In this document: in pieces, positions 1-7,471 of the stretch
Layout of the letters: the number at the start of each line of letters is the position of its first letter
How positions within the stretch are numbered: position 1 is the first letter of the stretch
Assembly: GCA_022711355.1 (NCBI GenBank)
Contig: JAKLFE010000001.1
Coordinates: 1 to 64,000 of the forward strand
Length of the DNA: 64,000 nt
Reading direction: 5' to 3'
Source of the DNA: Spirochaetota bacterium
GTDB lineage: Bacteria > Spirochaetota > Spirochaetia > Treponematales > Rectinemataceae
Notes under the pieces: model-generated
Seen by the model: the letters and a program-made list of their open reading frames with translations, nothing else
Database searches by the model: none
Told to the model about the DNA's origin: nothing
Translations under genes and position numbers: made by a program

Positions 1-511
1 TCATCCTTCCCTTGCGGCGGAGCGTCACGTGATTTGACGCGTACACGAACTGGGAGCCTTGCCCGACCAGGAGGTGGATGTTGTTGGGGAAGAACTGGGA
101 GACGCAGAAGCTCTCGAAGCCGTCGGCCGCGAGGTCCTCGTCGGGATGGCGGCTCGCGGCGAGCCGCGACTCGGCGGCTATGGCCTGGCGACTAGCCCGC
201 GAGATGCGGTTGGACACCGAGTCGCAGGACAGCCCGAGGTTGCGGCCGATGGCTCGGAGCGACTCGCAGGAAGACAGTCGTCGCGAGACATCCTGGTAGT
301 CGACGACGCGCTTGGCGTAGTAGTCGAGGCTGAAGCTCTGGACGGAGAAGGTCCTGCCGCAGGAAGTGCAGCGGAAGCGGGGCACGAGGCCGAAGGCCTT
401 GGTGGGATAGGAGCCCCAGGGGACGCAGGCCTGGTAGGGCCTGGCGGAACTTGGCAGCCGGTGCTCGCCGCAGCCTTTCCAGGGGCAGAAGGGAGGGATG
501 AAGGCGCTCAT
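1..511 (-). CDS. Transposase-like zinc-ribbon protein, 3' end cut by window edge
   Basis: An open frame runs from an ATG at 511 to the left edge without a stop (170 codons seen). It has a zinc-ribbon pattern (a Cys pair near residues 8-13, then CTSC around residues 45-48), a helix-turn-helix-like stretch around residues 70-110 (SLRAIGRNLGLSCDSVSNR), and then ADGFESF...SQFFP, which resembles the start of a DDE-type core. I associate this architecture with a family common in spirochaetes that is annotated either as IS1/IS1595-like transposase or as hypothetical. Terminal inverted repeats cannot be checked because the far end is missing. The transposase role is an inference; the reading frame itself is clear. 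Confidence 0.6.
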   Translation of the reverse strand, partial: MSAFIPPFCPWKGCGEHRLPSSARPYQACVPWGSYPTKAFGLVPRFRCTSCGRTFSVQSFSLDYYAKRVVDYQDVSRRLSSCESLRAIGRNLGLSCDSVSNRISRASRQAIAAESRLAASRHPDEDLAADGFESFCVSQFFPNNIHLLVGQGSQFVYASNHVTLRRKGRM

Positions 512-570
512 GCCCTCCCAACGCGCCTCGATTGGCTCCCTGCTTGAGGGCGCAACAGGGTTCGAGGCAG

Positions 571-1224
571 TTAATAATACTTAAAGCTCGTTCTCTGGAT
601 CGGCGAAGGGCCGAGGCGGGTGCAAGCGGCCTTGTGCTCGGCCGTGGGGTAGCCCTTGTGCTTGGCATAGCCGTAGCCGGGATAGAGCCCATCGTAGCGC
701 AGCATCTCCCGATCGCGGGAGACCTTGGCGAGGATGGAGGCGGCCATCACGGCGGGCAGGAGGGCGTCGCCCTTGATCACCGGCCAACAGGGCCTGCCCA
801 GGTCGGGGAAACGGTTGCCGTCGACGTAGACCGCAGCCGGGGCCGCGCCCAAGGAAGCCTCCAAGGCGAGGTAGGCGCGGCGCATGGCCAAGAGGCTCGC
901 GTTCAGGATATTGAGCTCGTCGATCTCCGCGGGGCTGCTAAAGGCCACGGACCAGGCCAGGGCCCGCTTCACGATGATTTCGTAGGCCTTCTCGCGCCTA
1001 GCCTCGCTCAGGGCCTTCGAGTCGGCGAGGAGCTCGAGGGGGAAATCCGCGGGGAGGAGGGCCGCGCCAGCGGCCACGGGCCCGGCGAGGGGGCCGCGCC
1101 CCGCCTCGTCGATGCCGCAGATACCCGGCCCGAGGGGAGGTCCTCCCGGGAAGTCCGCTGCGCGGAGGACGCGGGGCGCCCCGGTCGGTTCCCTCCCGGG
1201 GGTGTCGAAGAGGTCGGCCTGCAT
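571..1224 (-). CDS. rnhB: Ribonuclease HII
   Basis: This 217-residue protein removes RNA, including single misincorporated ribonucleotides, from RNA-DNA hybrids in the cytoplasm. The type-2 RNase H signature is clear: GIDEAGRGPLAGPV with D39 and E40, DSK near residue 69, VDGN near 134, and VMAASILAKVSRDR near 160-173. An N-terminal extension of about 33 residues precedes the core. The ATG at 1224 has no obvious ribosome-binding site; instead a -10-like TATCAT ends six bases upstream, so the message may be leaderless. The gene is divergent from the DapF-like gene. Identification is secure. Confidence 0.96.
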   Translation of the reverse strand: MQADLFDTPGREPTGAPRVLRAADFPGGPPLGPGICGIDEAGRGPLAGPVAAGAALLPADFPLELLADSKALSEARREKAYEIIVKRALAWSVAFSSPAEIDELNILNASLLAMRRAYLALEASLGAAPAAVYVDGNRFPDLGRPCWPVIKGDALLPAVMAASILAKVSRDREMLRYDGLYPGYGYAKHKGYPTAEHKAACTRLGPSPIQRTSFKYY

Positions 1225-1230
1225 CGTTCC

Positions 1231-1260
1231 ATGATACCCCGGCCGCAGACAGGCCGTCGA
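1231..1260 (-). promoter_or_regulatory. Putative rnhB promoter (leaderless start)
   Basis: On the minus strand the -10 hexamer TATCAT (1236-1231) lies six bases before the rnhB ATG, and a weak -35 (TCGACG, 1260-1255) lies 18 bases further upstream. Transcription would begin at or beside the start codon. This is a pattern match only. Confidence 0.35.
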
Positions 1261-1274
1261 GGGTAGGCTACACT
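1246..1274 (+). promoter_or_regulatory. Putative promoter of the DapF-like gene (leaderless start)
   Basis: CAGACA (1246-1251), a 17-base spacer and TACACT (1269-1274) precede the ATG at 1281 by six bases. No Shine-Dalgarno sequence is present, which fits a leaderless transcript. It overlaps the divergent rnhB promoter region. Confidence 0.4.
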
Positions 1275-1280
1275 CGGACC

Positions 1281-2186
1281 ATGGACCTGAGCTTCTACAA
1301 GCTGCGCGTCTGCGACGCCGACCTCATCCTCGTCGACGACCTGGGCGGGAACGGCCGCGACCGCGATTGGCCGGCCCTGGCCCGGGCCCTCCTCCATAGG
1401 CGCCGGGGCGCGGGGGCCGACCGGCTCGCCGTCCTCGCCCGGGCCGAGGGCGATACCTGGCTCCGGGTCTTCGGGGCCGCCGGGGAAGGCGGCCCCCTCG
1501 CCGACGCGGCCCTCTGCGCGGCGCGCTACCTCCTCGACTCGGGCCGCTCGGGGGCGGAACGGGTCTGCCTCCGCGCTTCGGGAGGGCTCTCCCTCGAAGT
1601 GGACGTCCTCGACTCGGCCTCCCTCGGCCTCTCCCTCGGACCGCCGCGCCGGGCGGCGGCGGGAGCTTCCGCGGACGGGACAGAGGCGAGGGATATGGAA
1701 ACGTTAGGCGAATCCGAGTCTGCGTCGGCCAGGGCCGCCTCGGCCGCCGCGCTCCGCTCCCCCGAGGAGGCGGCCGCCCTCGGGGCCCTCATCGAGTCCG
1801 GAGCGGCTCGCTACCAGGTCCTTCCCCTGCGCGTCGGCCTGCCCGGGGCGGACGGCCTGGCGGTCTTCGCCGAGGGCGCGGCATCGCCGGCGCGGGTCAG
1901 GGCCGAGGCGGGGGGAGCCGCGGCCGCGGTGGCCGTCCGGGTGGTCTCGCGGACAGAGCTCCGCGCCCAAGCCCAGCGCGGCTTCGCCCTCGACGCCGCC
2001 GCCGCCGGATCCCTCGCCCTCGCGGCCGCGGCGGCCCTCGGCCGCTCGGAGCGGGGGGCCATGGTCCGGCTCGGCAGCGGGGCCCTTTGGGTCGAATGGG
2101 GCTCGCGCGGGGCGCTCTACGCGGTCGGCCGGCCGGAGTACGTGTACCGCGGCGAGTTCCACTGGCTGGAGCCCTCGGGCGGCTAG
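1281..2186 (+). CDS. Diaminopimelate epimerase-fold protein lacking both catalytic cysteines
   Basis: This 301-residue protein aligns by eye with DapF along its length. In DapF the first catalytic Cys lies in a CGNGxRC(A)ARYL motif; here the corresponding segment reads PLADAALCAARYLL, so the catalytic position is Leu and only the second, non-catalytic Cys remains. In the C-terminal half the LACGTGA motif is replaced by ALDAAAAGSLA, so the second catalytic Cys is also gone. The N-terminal GNDF motif is degenerate (GGNGRDRD). A low-complexity linker of about 60 residues joins the halves. Epimerase activity is therefore unlikely. Treponemes with ornithine-type peptidoglycan do not need DAP epimerase, which would fit repurposing, but that is inference. 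The end overlaps the convergent GNAT gene by 4 bp. Confidence 0.65.
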   Translation: MDLSFYKLRVCDADLILVDDLGGNGRDRDWPALARALLHRRRGAGADRLAVLARAEGDTWLRVFGAAGEGGPLADAALCAARYLLDSGRSGAERVCLRASGGLSLEVDVLDSASLGLSLGPPRRAAAGASADGTEARDMETLGESESASARAASAAALRSPEEAAALGALIESGAARYQVLPLRVGLPGADGLAVFAEGAASPARVRAEAGGAAAAVAVRVVSRTELRAQAQRGFALDAAAAGSLALAAAAALGRSERGAMVRLGSGALWVEWGSRGALYAVGRPEYVYRGEFHWLEPSGG

Positions 2187-3094
2187 GCGCGGAAGTAGTC
2201 GGCCCGGTACTCCCCGATCTCCTCGAAGCCGAGGCCTCGATAGAGGCCGAGGGCGGGCGCGTTGCCCGGCTTCACGAAGAGGGAGGCCGACCTGCCCGCC
2301 CTTCCGATCTCCGCGAGGAGGGCCGCCATGAGGGCCCGGGCCGCGCCCCTCCCCCGCCGCTCGGGGAGGGTGAAGACCCCGCCGATCTGGTCGACGCGGA
2401 AGCCTCTCGCGTTGGTGGCCGCCTTGGCCAGGGGTCGGCCGGAGCTGTCCTCGGCGAGGTAGACGAGCTGGAGCTCGAGGCTCCGCGCGAGGGCGGCCCT
2501 GCAGGCCGCCGGGTTGAAATCGTGGATGGGGGTGAGGACCTCCTCGCGCTCGTAGGCTTCCTGGAGGGGGAGGAGGGCCTCGAGGTCGGCCGGCCCGGCC
2601 CGCCGGACCGAGAAGGCCGGGCCGCCCGGGTCCGAGGGAGGGCCCGAAATCGGCGCGGCCCCGGCGGAGCAGAGGGGCATGCGCGCGGCTGGCAGGCACA
2701 TGAGGATGTAGCCCACCTTCACGATGGCCGGGAGTCCGGCGAGGGCCTCGAGCCGCTCCACGTCCCTGGAGAGGCCGGTGGCCGAAGCGGCCCGCCAGAT
2801 ACGCGCCGCGTAGAGCCGCGCGAGCTCCCGGGCTAGGAGGGGGTCGGCCTCCTCCTGCTTGGGCAGGAGGGGGAAGGCCAGGCCCGATGGATGGCAGAGG
2901 AGGGCGCCGGTGATTCCGCCCCCCGGAGATCCGGCGAGCCAGACTCCGCCGCGTATGGGCGCCGGGAGTCGGAGCTCGCCCCCGCGGAGCAGACGGCCGG
3001 CGAAGCCGGCGCAGCGCTCTTCCCGAGCCGAGAGGAAGGCGGCGAGGCCGGGAAGCTCCGGGCGGGCGGCGCGGCGCCAGGCGGGGGAGCTCAC
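2183..3094 (-). CDS. GNAT-family N-acetyltransferase
   Basis: This 303-residue protein has a C-terminal GNAT domain (about residues 165-303). The acetyl-CoA loop is VFTLPERRGRGAARALM, followed by a typical beta-5/alpha-4 end (SLFVKPGNAPALGLYRGLGF) and a C-terminal EIGEYRADYF. The N-terminal half (1-150) is less conserved and may be a second, degenerate GNAT-like half. Substrate unknown. The start overlaps the stop of the upstream GH3 gene by 4 bp, so the two are probably co-transcribed. Confidence 0.8.
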   Translation of the reverse strand: MSSPAWRRAARPELPGLAAFLSAREERCAGFAGRLLRGGELRLPAPIRGGVWLAGSPGGGITGALLCHPSGLAFPLLPKQEEADPLLARELARLYAARIWRAASATGLSRDVERLEALAGLPAIVKVGYILMCLPAARMPLCSAGAAPISGPPSDPGGPAFSVRRAGPADLEALLPLQEAYEREEVLTPIHDFNPAACRAALARSLELQLVYLAEDSSGRPLAKAATNARGFRVDQIGGVFTLPERRGRGAARALMAALLAEIGRAGRSASLFVKPGNAPALGLYRGLGFEEIGEYRADYFRA

Positions 3095-4632
3095 GGCCCG
3101 AGCTTGACCGGGAGCCTTCCCTGGGCGCGCTCCTTGCCCGTAAGGACGTCGAAGGCGGCGCGGAGGGACTCGGGGGAGTAGCCGTAGACGGCCACGGCGG
3201 GCGAGGCCCAGCGCGCCTTGGCCAGGGGCGCGGGGCTCTGCACCGAGACGATGGCGACGCGGGCGCCGAGCTTTCGGGCCCGCTCGGCGAAGTCCAGGCC
3301 GGCCTGGTTCGCCACGCAGACGACGGCGGCCTCGGCGCCGGCGAGGGCCTTCTCGAAGAGCTCGAGCTCGGCGGCCTGGGCGGCCTCCTCGGGCTTGTAG
3401 GAGAACTTGAAGCGGGCCGCCCCCGGGTAGGCCGCCTCGCCCGCGGCGAGGAAATCGGCGAAGGGGCCGGCGAGGAGGAGCTTGCCCGGGGCCGCGAAGG
3501 GCAGGCCCTCGGAGCGGACGGCCGTGGCGCTGCGGTAGGCCTGCTCCTTGAAGAAGGCCGCGGCCTCGGGGTCGGGCAGCCTCCGCCCGAGGCTCGCCCG
3601 GTCGGGGAGGAGGGCCGTCTTGCCCCGGGGCTTGAGGTAGGAGAGCTTGGTCTCGAGGACGCGTTGGGCGGACTGTCGAGCCCGGGCGCGGAAGGCCGGG
3701 TCGCTCCGGTAGGCGGCGAGGAGGCGGTGCCAGGCCGGGTCCTCGAGCCCGAGCATCTTGCTCACCATGAGGATGTCGTTGCCGGCCAGGATGGCCTTGA
3801 CGCAGGCCTCGGAGAAGGGCAGGCCGTTCCCGATGGCGCCGTTCATGAACAGGTCGTCCGTCACCGCGATGCCCCGGAAGCCCAGCTCGTGGCGGAGGAG
3901 CTCGGTCATGAAGTAGGGCGAGAGGGAGGCGGGTCCCCGCTCGCCCGAGACGAGGGGGTAGCTCAGGTGGCCGCTCATCACGGCGGGCACCCCCTCGGCG
4001 GCCAGGAGGCGGAAGGGCAGGAGCTCGCGCTCGCGGAAGGTCCTCGCGTCGACGCCGATGACCGGGAGGGTCCCGTGGGAGTCGAGCTCCGTGCCCCCGT
4101 GGCCGGGGAAGTGCTTGGCCGTGGCAATGACCCCCGAGGCGGCCAGGCCCCGGGCGTAGGCCGCGCCGAGGACCGCTGCCTCCATGGGGTCGTCCGAGAA
4201 GGCCCGGGGCCCGATGATGGGGCTCGAGGGCTTCGTGGCGAGGTCCACCGTCGGCGCGAAGTTCATGTTGACGCCGAGGGCCGCGAGCTCGCGGCCGATG
4301 ATCTCGGCGGAGCGGTAGGCGTCGTAGGGCAGGCCCGAGGCGCCGATGGCCATGTTGCCCGTCGTCACCGTGGTCGCGCCCTTGACGTGGCGGATCCAGC
4401 CCCCCTCCTGGTCGGTGGCGACGAGGAGGGGGACTCCCGAGCCCGAGCGGAGGGCGGCCTGCTGGAGGGAGGCGGTGGCCGCGGCGAGGCGGTCCGTGTC
4501 GTCGGCGTTCCAGCCGAAGATCTTCACCCCGCCCAGGCCCCGTTTCTCGATCCAGGCGAAGAGCTCGGGCGGGGGCTCCTCGCCGGGATAGGCCAGCATG
4601 AGGAGCTGGCCGAGGACCTCCTCGTCCGACAT
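3091..4632 (-). CDS. Glycoside hydrolase family 3 (NagZ-like beta-N-acetylhexosaminidase)
   Basis: The product hydrolyses beta-linked N-acetylhexosamine, probably from peptidoglycan fragments. GH3 hallmarks are TDQEGGWIRH, KHFPGHGGTELDSHG (the NagZ-type KHFPGHG loop with its Asp/His pair) and the nucleophile segment AVTDDLFMNGA. The C-terminal 160 residues form an extra domain beyond minimal NagZ. The ATG at 4632 gives MSDEEVLGQL, but the frame stays open upstream and encodes a basic-plus-hydrophobic stretch typical of a signal anchor. A CTG at 4782 would give a start just before it; no in-frame ATG, GTG or TTG exists there. The real N-terminus is therefore uncertain and the protein is probably exported. 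Confidence 0.88.
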   Translation of the reverse strand: MSDEEVLGQLLMLAYPGEEPPPELFAWIEKRGLGGVKIFGWNADDTDRLAAATASLQQAALRSGSGVPLLVATDQEGGWIRHVKGATTVTTGNMAIGASGLPYDAYRSAEIIGRELAALGVNMNFAPTVDLATKPSSPIIGPRAFSDDPMEAAVLGAAYARGLAASGVIATAKHFPGHGGTELDSHGTLPVIGVDARTFRERELLPFRLLAAEGVPAVMSGHLSYPLVSGERGPASLSPYFMTELLRHELGFRGIAVTDDLFMNGAIGNGLPFSEACVKAILAGNDILMVSKMLGLEDPAWHRLLAAYRSDPAFRARARQSAQRVLETKLSYLKPRGKTALLPDRASLGRRLPDPEAAAFFKEQAYRSATAVRSEGLPFAAPGKLLLAGPFADFLAAGEAAYPGAARFKFSYKPEEAAQAAELELFEKALAGAEAAVVCVANQAGLDFAERARKLGARVAIVSVQSPAPLAKARWASPAVAVYGYSPESLRAAFDVLTGKERAQGRLPVKLGP

Positions 4633-4822
4633 CCGCGATACGAGGAGGGCGGCTTGGCCCGAGCCGGAGGGGGCCCAGAAGTCGCTGCCCGGCAGCGCGG
4701 CCCCGGCGAGGAGGAGGGAGGCGAGGAGGGCGGCACCGGCGAGGAGGCCGAGGCGGATGGCGGCTCGCCGCGAGGCGGGCAGGCGCGGCGCGGGGAAGCG
4801 CCGGCCCTCCCCGCGGGGTAGG

Positions 4823-5755
4823 TCAGACGTAGGCCTTCCCCCGGAGCTCGTCGATGTACTGGGCGGCCGAGTGGGCGGCGACGGCCCCGTCGGCGCAGGA
4901 GGTGACGAGCTGGCGGAAGGGGGTGGCGCGGAGGTCGCCGGCGGCGAAGATCCCCGGGAGGCTCGTGGCCATGCGCTCGTCGGTAAGGAGGGAGCCCGAC
5001 TCGTCCCGGGCCGCCTCGGGGACGAGGGCGGCCTGGGGTATGGAGCCGACGAAGACGAAGACGGCCTCGACGGCCTCCTCGACCCGGCCGCCCGGGCCCT
5101 CGAGGAGGACGGAGGAGACCTTCTTGTCCCCGCGGATCTCGGCGACGGTCGTGCTGAAGCGGACCTCGATGCGGGGATTGGCGAGGACCCGCTCCGCGAG
5201 GGCCTTCTGGGCCCGGAAGCGGTCCTTGCGGTGGACCATGAGTATCCGGTCGCTGAGCTTCGAGAGGAACATGGCCTCGTCGCATGCCGCGTCGCCCCCG
5301 CCGACCACGAGCATGCGCTTGCCCTTGAAGAAAGGCCCGTCGCAGGTGGCGCAGTAGGAGACGCCCTTGCCGGCGAAGGCCTCCTCGCCCGGCACCCCGA
5401 GGTGGCGATGCTTGGCGCCCGTGGCGAGGATCAGGGCGAGGGCGGAGACGGGGCCTTCGCTCGTCTCCAGCCTGAAGCGGCCGTCGGGTTCCCGGGCGAG
5501 GGAGGAGGCCGAGGCGGTCAGGAACTCGGCGCCGAAGGACTCGGCCTGCGAGCGCATGGCCTCGGCGAACACGTAGCCGCTCACCGGGCCCACGAGACCG
5601 GGGTAGTTCTCCAGGCCGTCGATGAGGAGGGCCTGGCCGCCGGGGGCCATCTCCTCGACGACGAGGGTTGAGAGGTTGGCGCGGGCCCCGTATTGAGCCG
5701 CGGAGAGCCCGGCGGCCCCTCCCCCGACGACTACGAGATCGTACTCGCTCTTCAT
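4823..5755 (-). CDS. trxB: Thioredoxin reductase
   Basis: This 310-residue NADPH:thioredoxin oxidoreductase of the low-molecular-weight type acts in the cytoplasm. Visible motifs are the FAD-binding GGGAAGLSAA near residue 11, the redox pair CATC (C135, C138), the NADPH-binding GGGDAACDEA near residue 153, and the C-terminal FAD motif GIFAAGDLR. The start at 5755 is preceded by AAGGAG seven bases upstream; longer upstream extensions lack homology. The downstream GH3 gene lies 40 bp or more away depending on its start. The gene is divergent from the TPR protein gene. Confidence 0.95.
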   Translation of the reverse strand: MKSEYDLVVVGGGAAGLSAAQYGARANLSTLVVEEMAPGGQALLIDGLENYPGLVGPVSGYVFAEAMRSQAESFGAEFLTASASSLAREPDGRFRLETSEGPVSALALILATGAKHRHLGVPGEEAFAGKGVSYCATCDGPFFKGKRMLVVGGGDAACDEAMFLSKLSDRILMVHRKDRFRAQKALAERVLANPRIEVRFSTTVAEIRGDKKVSSVLLEGPGGRVEEAVEAVFVFVGSIPQAALVPEAARDESGSLLTDERMATSLPGIFAAGDLRATPFRQLVTSCADGAVAAHSAAQYIDELRGKAYV

Positions 5756-5833
5756 GATCACTCCTTGGAAGCGCATCCTTCGCGGCTGGCCGAGTATACC
5801 CCGGCGGAAGTACATTGAAAATACGAGTTCCGC
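5756..5833. promoter_or_regulatory. Divergent intergenic region between trxB and the TPR gene
   Basis: These 78 bases must hold both promoters. On the minus strand a TATACT hexamer at about 5799-5794 sits about 40 bases ahead of the trxB start. On the plus strand AT-richer sequence with TTGAAA lies about 20 bases before the ATG at 5834. Both assignments are weak. Confidence 0.35.
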
Positions 5834-7471
5834 ATGAGAATGACAAACCCCGGCCCCGCGGCCCTCCTGACCTGCCTCCTCCTCGCCCTCCCCTCCTCCC
5901 TCTCCTCCGAGGCGGCGCTCTTCCCCGCGGCCCCGGGGCCGGGCTTCGCCGAGCTCGGCGCCCGCCTCGGCGCCGAGGCCGAGCCCCTCCCGCCCCGCAG
6001 CCTGGCCGAGGCCGCCCTCCTCGCCTCGGGGCTCGCGCCCGACCGACTGCCCTCCTACCTCGCCAGGCTCGAGGCCCTCGTCGCCGCCGCCCTGGCGAAC
6101 CCCGGGCTCGCGGCGGACGCGGCCCCGGCGGCCCGGGGCGAGGCCCTCCTCGCCTTCCTCCACGAGAGGGCCTTGCGCCGCTACGAGGCCGACGCGACGG
6201 GCCTCGACCAGCTCCTGGACTCGGGACGCTACAATTGCGTCTCCTCGGCCCTCCTCTACGCCATAGCAGGGAGGGCCGCCGGCCTCTCGGTCCTCGCCGT
6301 CCGCACCCCCGACCACGCCTTCTGCCTCCTCGAGGCCCCCGATCGGGACATCGACGTCGAGACGACCAACCGCTACGGCTTCGACCCGGGCAACAAGAAG
6401 GAGTTCAAGGACTCCTTCGGCCGCGTCACGGGCTTCGCCTACGCCCCGCCGGGGGCCTACTCGAGGCGGGAGCTCATCGGCGACCGGGTCTTCGCCGGCC
6501 TCGTCCTCTCGAACCGGGCGGCCATCCTCGAGCGCTCGGGCCGCTACCGCGAGGCCCTCCTCCTCGGCCTCGACCTCGATCTCCTGGCGCCGGGGGAGGA
6601 GTCGAGGGCCTTCCTCCTCGACCGGGTGAACAACGTCGCCGCCGAGCTCTCGCGGCGGCGCGACTACGGCTCGGCCCGCGCCTTCGTCGAGGAGGCCCGG
6701 GCCTCCCTCGGCGACTCGCCCCGCCTGGCCTCCCTAGCCCGGGACGCGGCCTACAACGAGGCCGCCGCCCTGGCCCAGGCCGGCAGCTGGGAGGCCGCCC
6801 TCGAGGCCGCGGCCGAGCTCCTCGCCTCCTACCCCGAGGCCTACGCCTCCGGCGCTCAAGGGGCAGGGCCCGCGGCCGCGCGGAGGGATCTCGGCCGCCT
6901 CGTCGAGGCCTGCGTCGGGAACCTCGCCTCGGCCCGCCTCCGCGCCGGGGATTACCCGGGGGCCCGCGCGGCCCTGGCGGCCAGGCGCGGCCTCCTGGAG
7001 TCCACGGCGGGAGCCGGGGCGGCGGCGGCGATCGAGCGACGCGTCGCCGAGGCCGAGCTGGCCGCGGCCGTGGAGGGCCTGGGCTTCGCCGAGGGCCTCG
7101 CCGCCGCCGAGGCGGCCTACGCCTCGGGCTCCGTCTCCCGCGCCAGATGGGAGGAGGCCGCGGCCTTCCTCTATGGCCGGGAAGCCAACCGCCTCGCCGC
7201 CACAGGGGAACTCCTCGGGGCGGCCTCGCTGGCCGAGGCGGGGGCCTCCCGCGTCCCCTCCTCCCGGGCCAAGCTGGCCCGCTACGCCCAGGAGCTCAGG
7301 AGGGCCTTCGCGGCGAGGGCGCACAACGAGTTCGCGGCCCTCTACAACGCGGGGAAGTACGGGGAGGCCCTGCGGGCCGTCGAGGAGGCCCTGATGCTCG
7401 CGCCGGAGGATCCCGGACTGCGCTCCGACCGCCGGGCCGCCGCCGAGGCGGCCGCTCGCGCCTCGCCCTAG
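5834..7471 (+). CDS. Secreted transglutaminase-like/TPR protein
   Basis: This 545-residue protein begins with a signal-peptide-like hydrophobic stretch (residues 8-25). Residues about 125-190 carry a transglutaminase/protease-like triad layout: C135 in RYNCVSS, H161 in TPDHAF and D174 in DIDVETTN. The rest (about 215-545) is Ala-rich helical sequence with TPR-like pairs (for example SNRAAILERSGRYREALLLG). Spirochaetes carry comparable proteins of unknown role, and the triad alone does not prove catalysis. The end overlaps the convergent sensor kinase by 4 bp. An alternative start is the ATG at 5840. Confidence 0.65.
   Translation: MRMTNPGPAALLTCLLLALPSSLSSEAALFPAAPGPGFAELGARLGAEAEPLPPRSLAEAALLASGLAPDRLPSYLARLEALVAAALANPGLAADAAPAARGEALLAFLHERALRRYEADATGLDQLLDSGRYNCVSSALLYAIAGRAAGLSVLAVRTPDHAFCLLEAPDRDIDVETTNRYGFDPGNKKEFKDSFGRVTGFAYAPPGAYSRRELIGDRVFAGLVLSNRAAILERSGRYREALLLGLDLDLLAPGEESRAFLLDRVNNVAAELSRRRDYGSARAFVEEARASLGDSPRLASLARDAAYNEAAALAQAGSWEAALEAAAELLASYPEAYASGAQGAGPAAARRDLGRLVEACVGNLASARLRAGDYPGARAALAARRGLLESTAGAGAAAAIERRVAEAELAAAVEGLGFAEGLAAAEAAYASGSVSRARWEEAAAFLYGREANRLAATGELLGAASLAEAGASRVPSSRAKLARYAQELRRAFAARAHNEFAALYNAGKYGEALRAVEEALMLAPEDPGLRSDRRAAAEAAARASP

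Noticed and set aside
4524-5846. Long minus-strand Arg/Pro-rich frame across trxB and the GH3 leader
   Set aside because: It is out of frame with both recognised proteins and has no domain.
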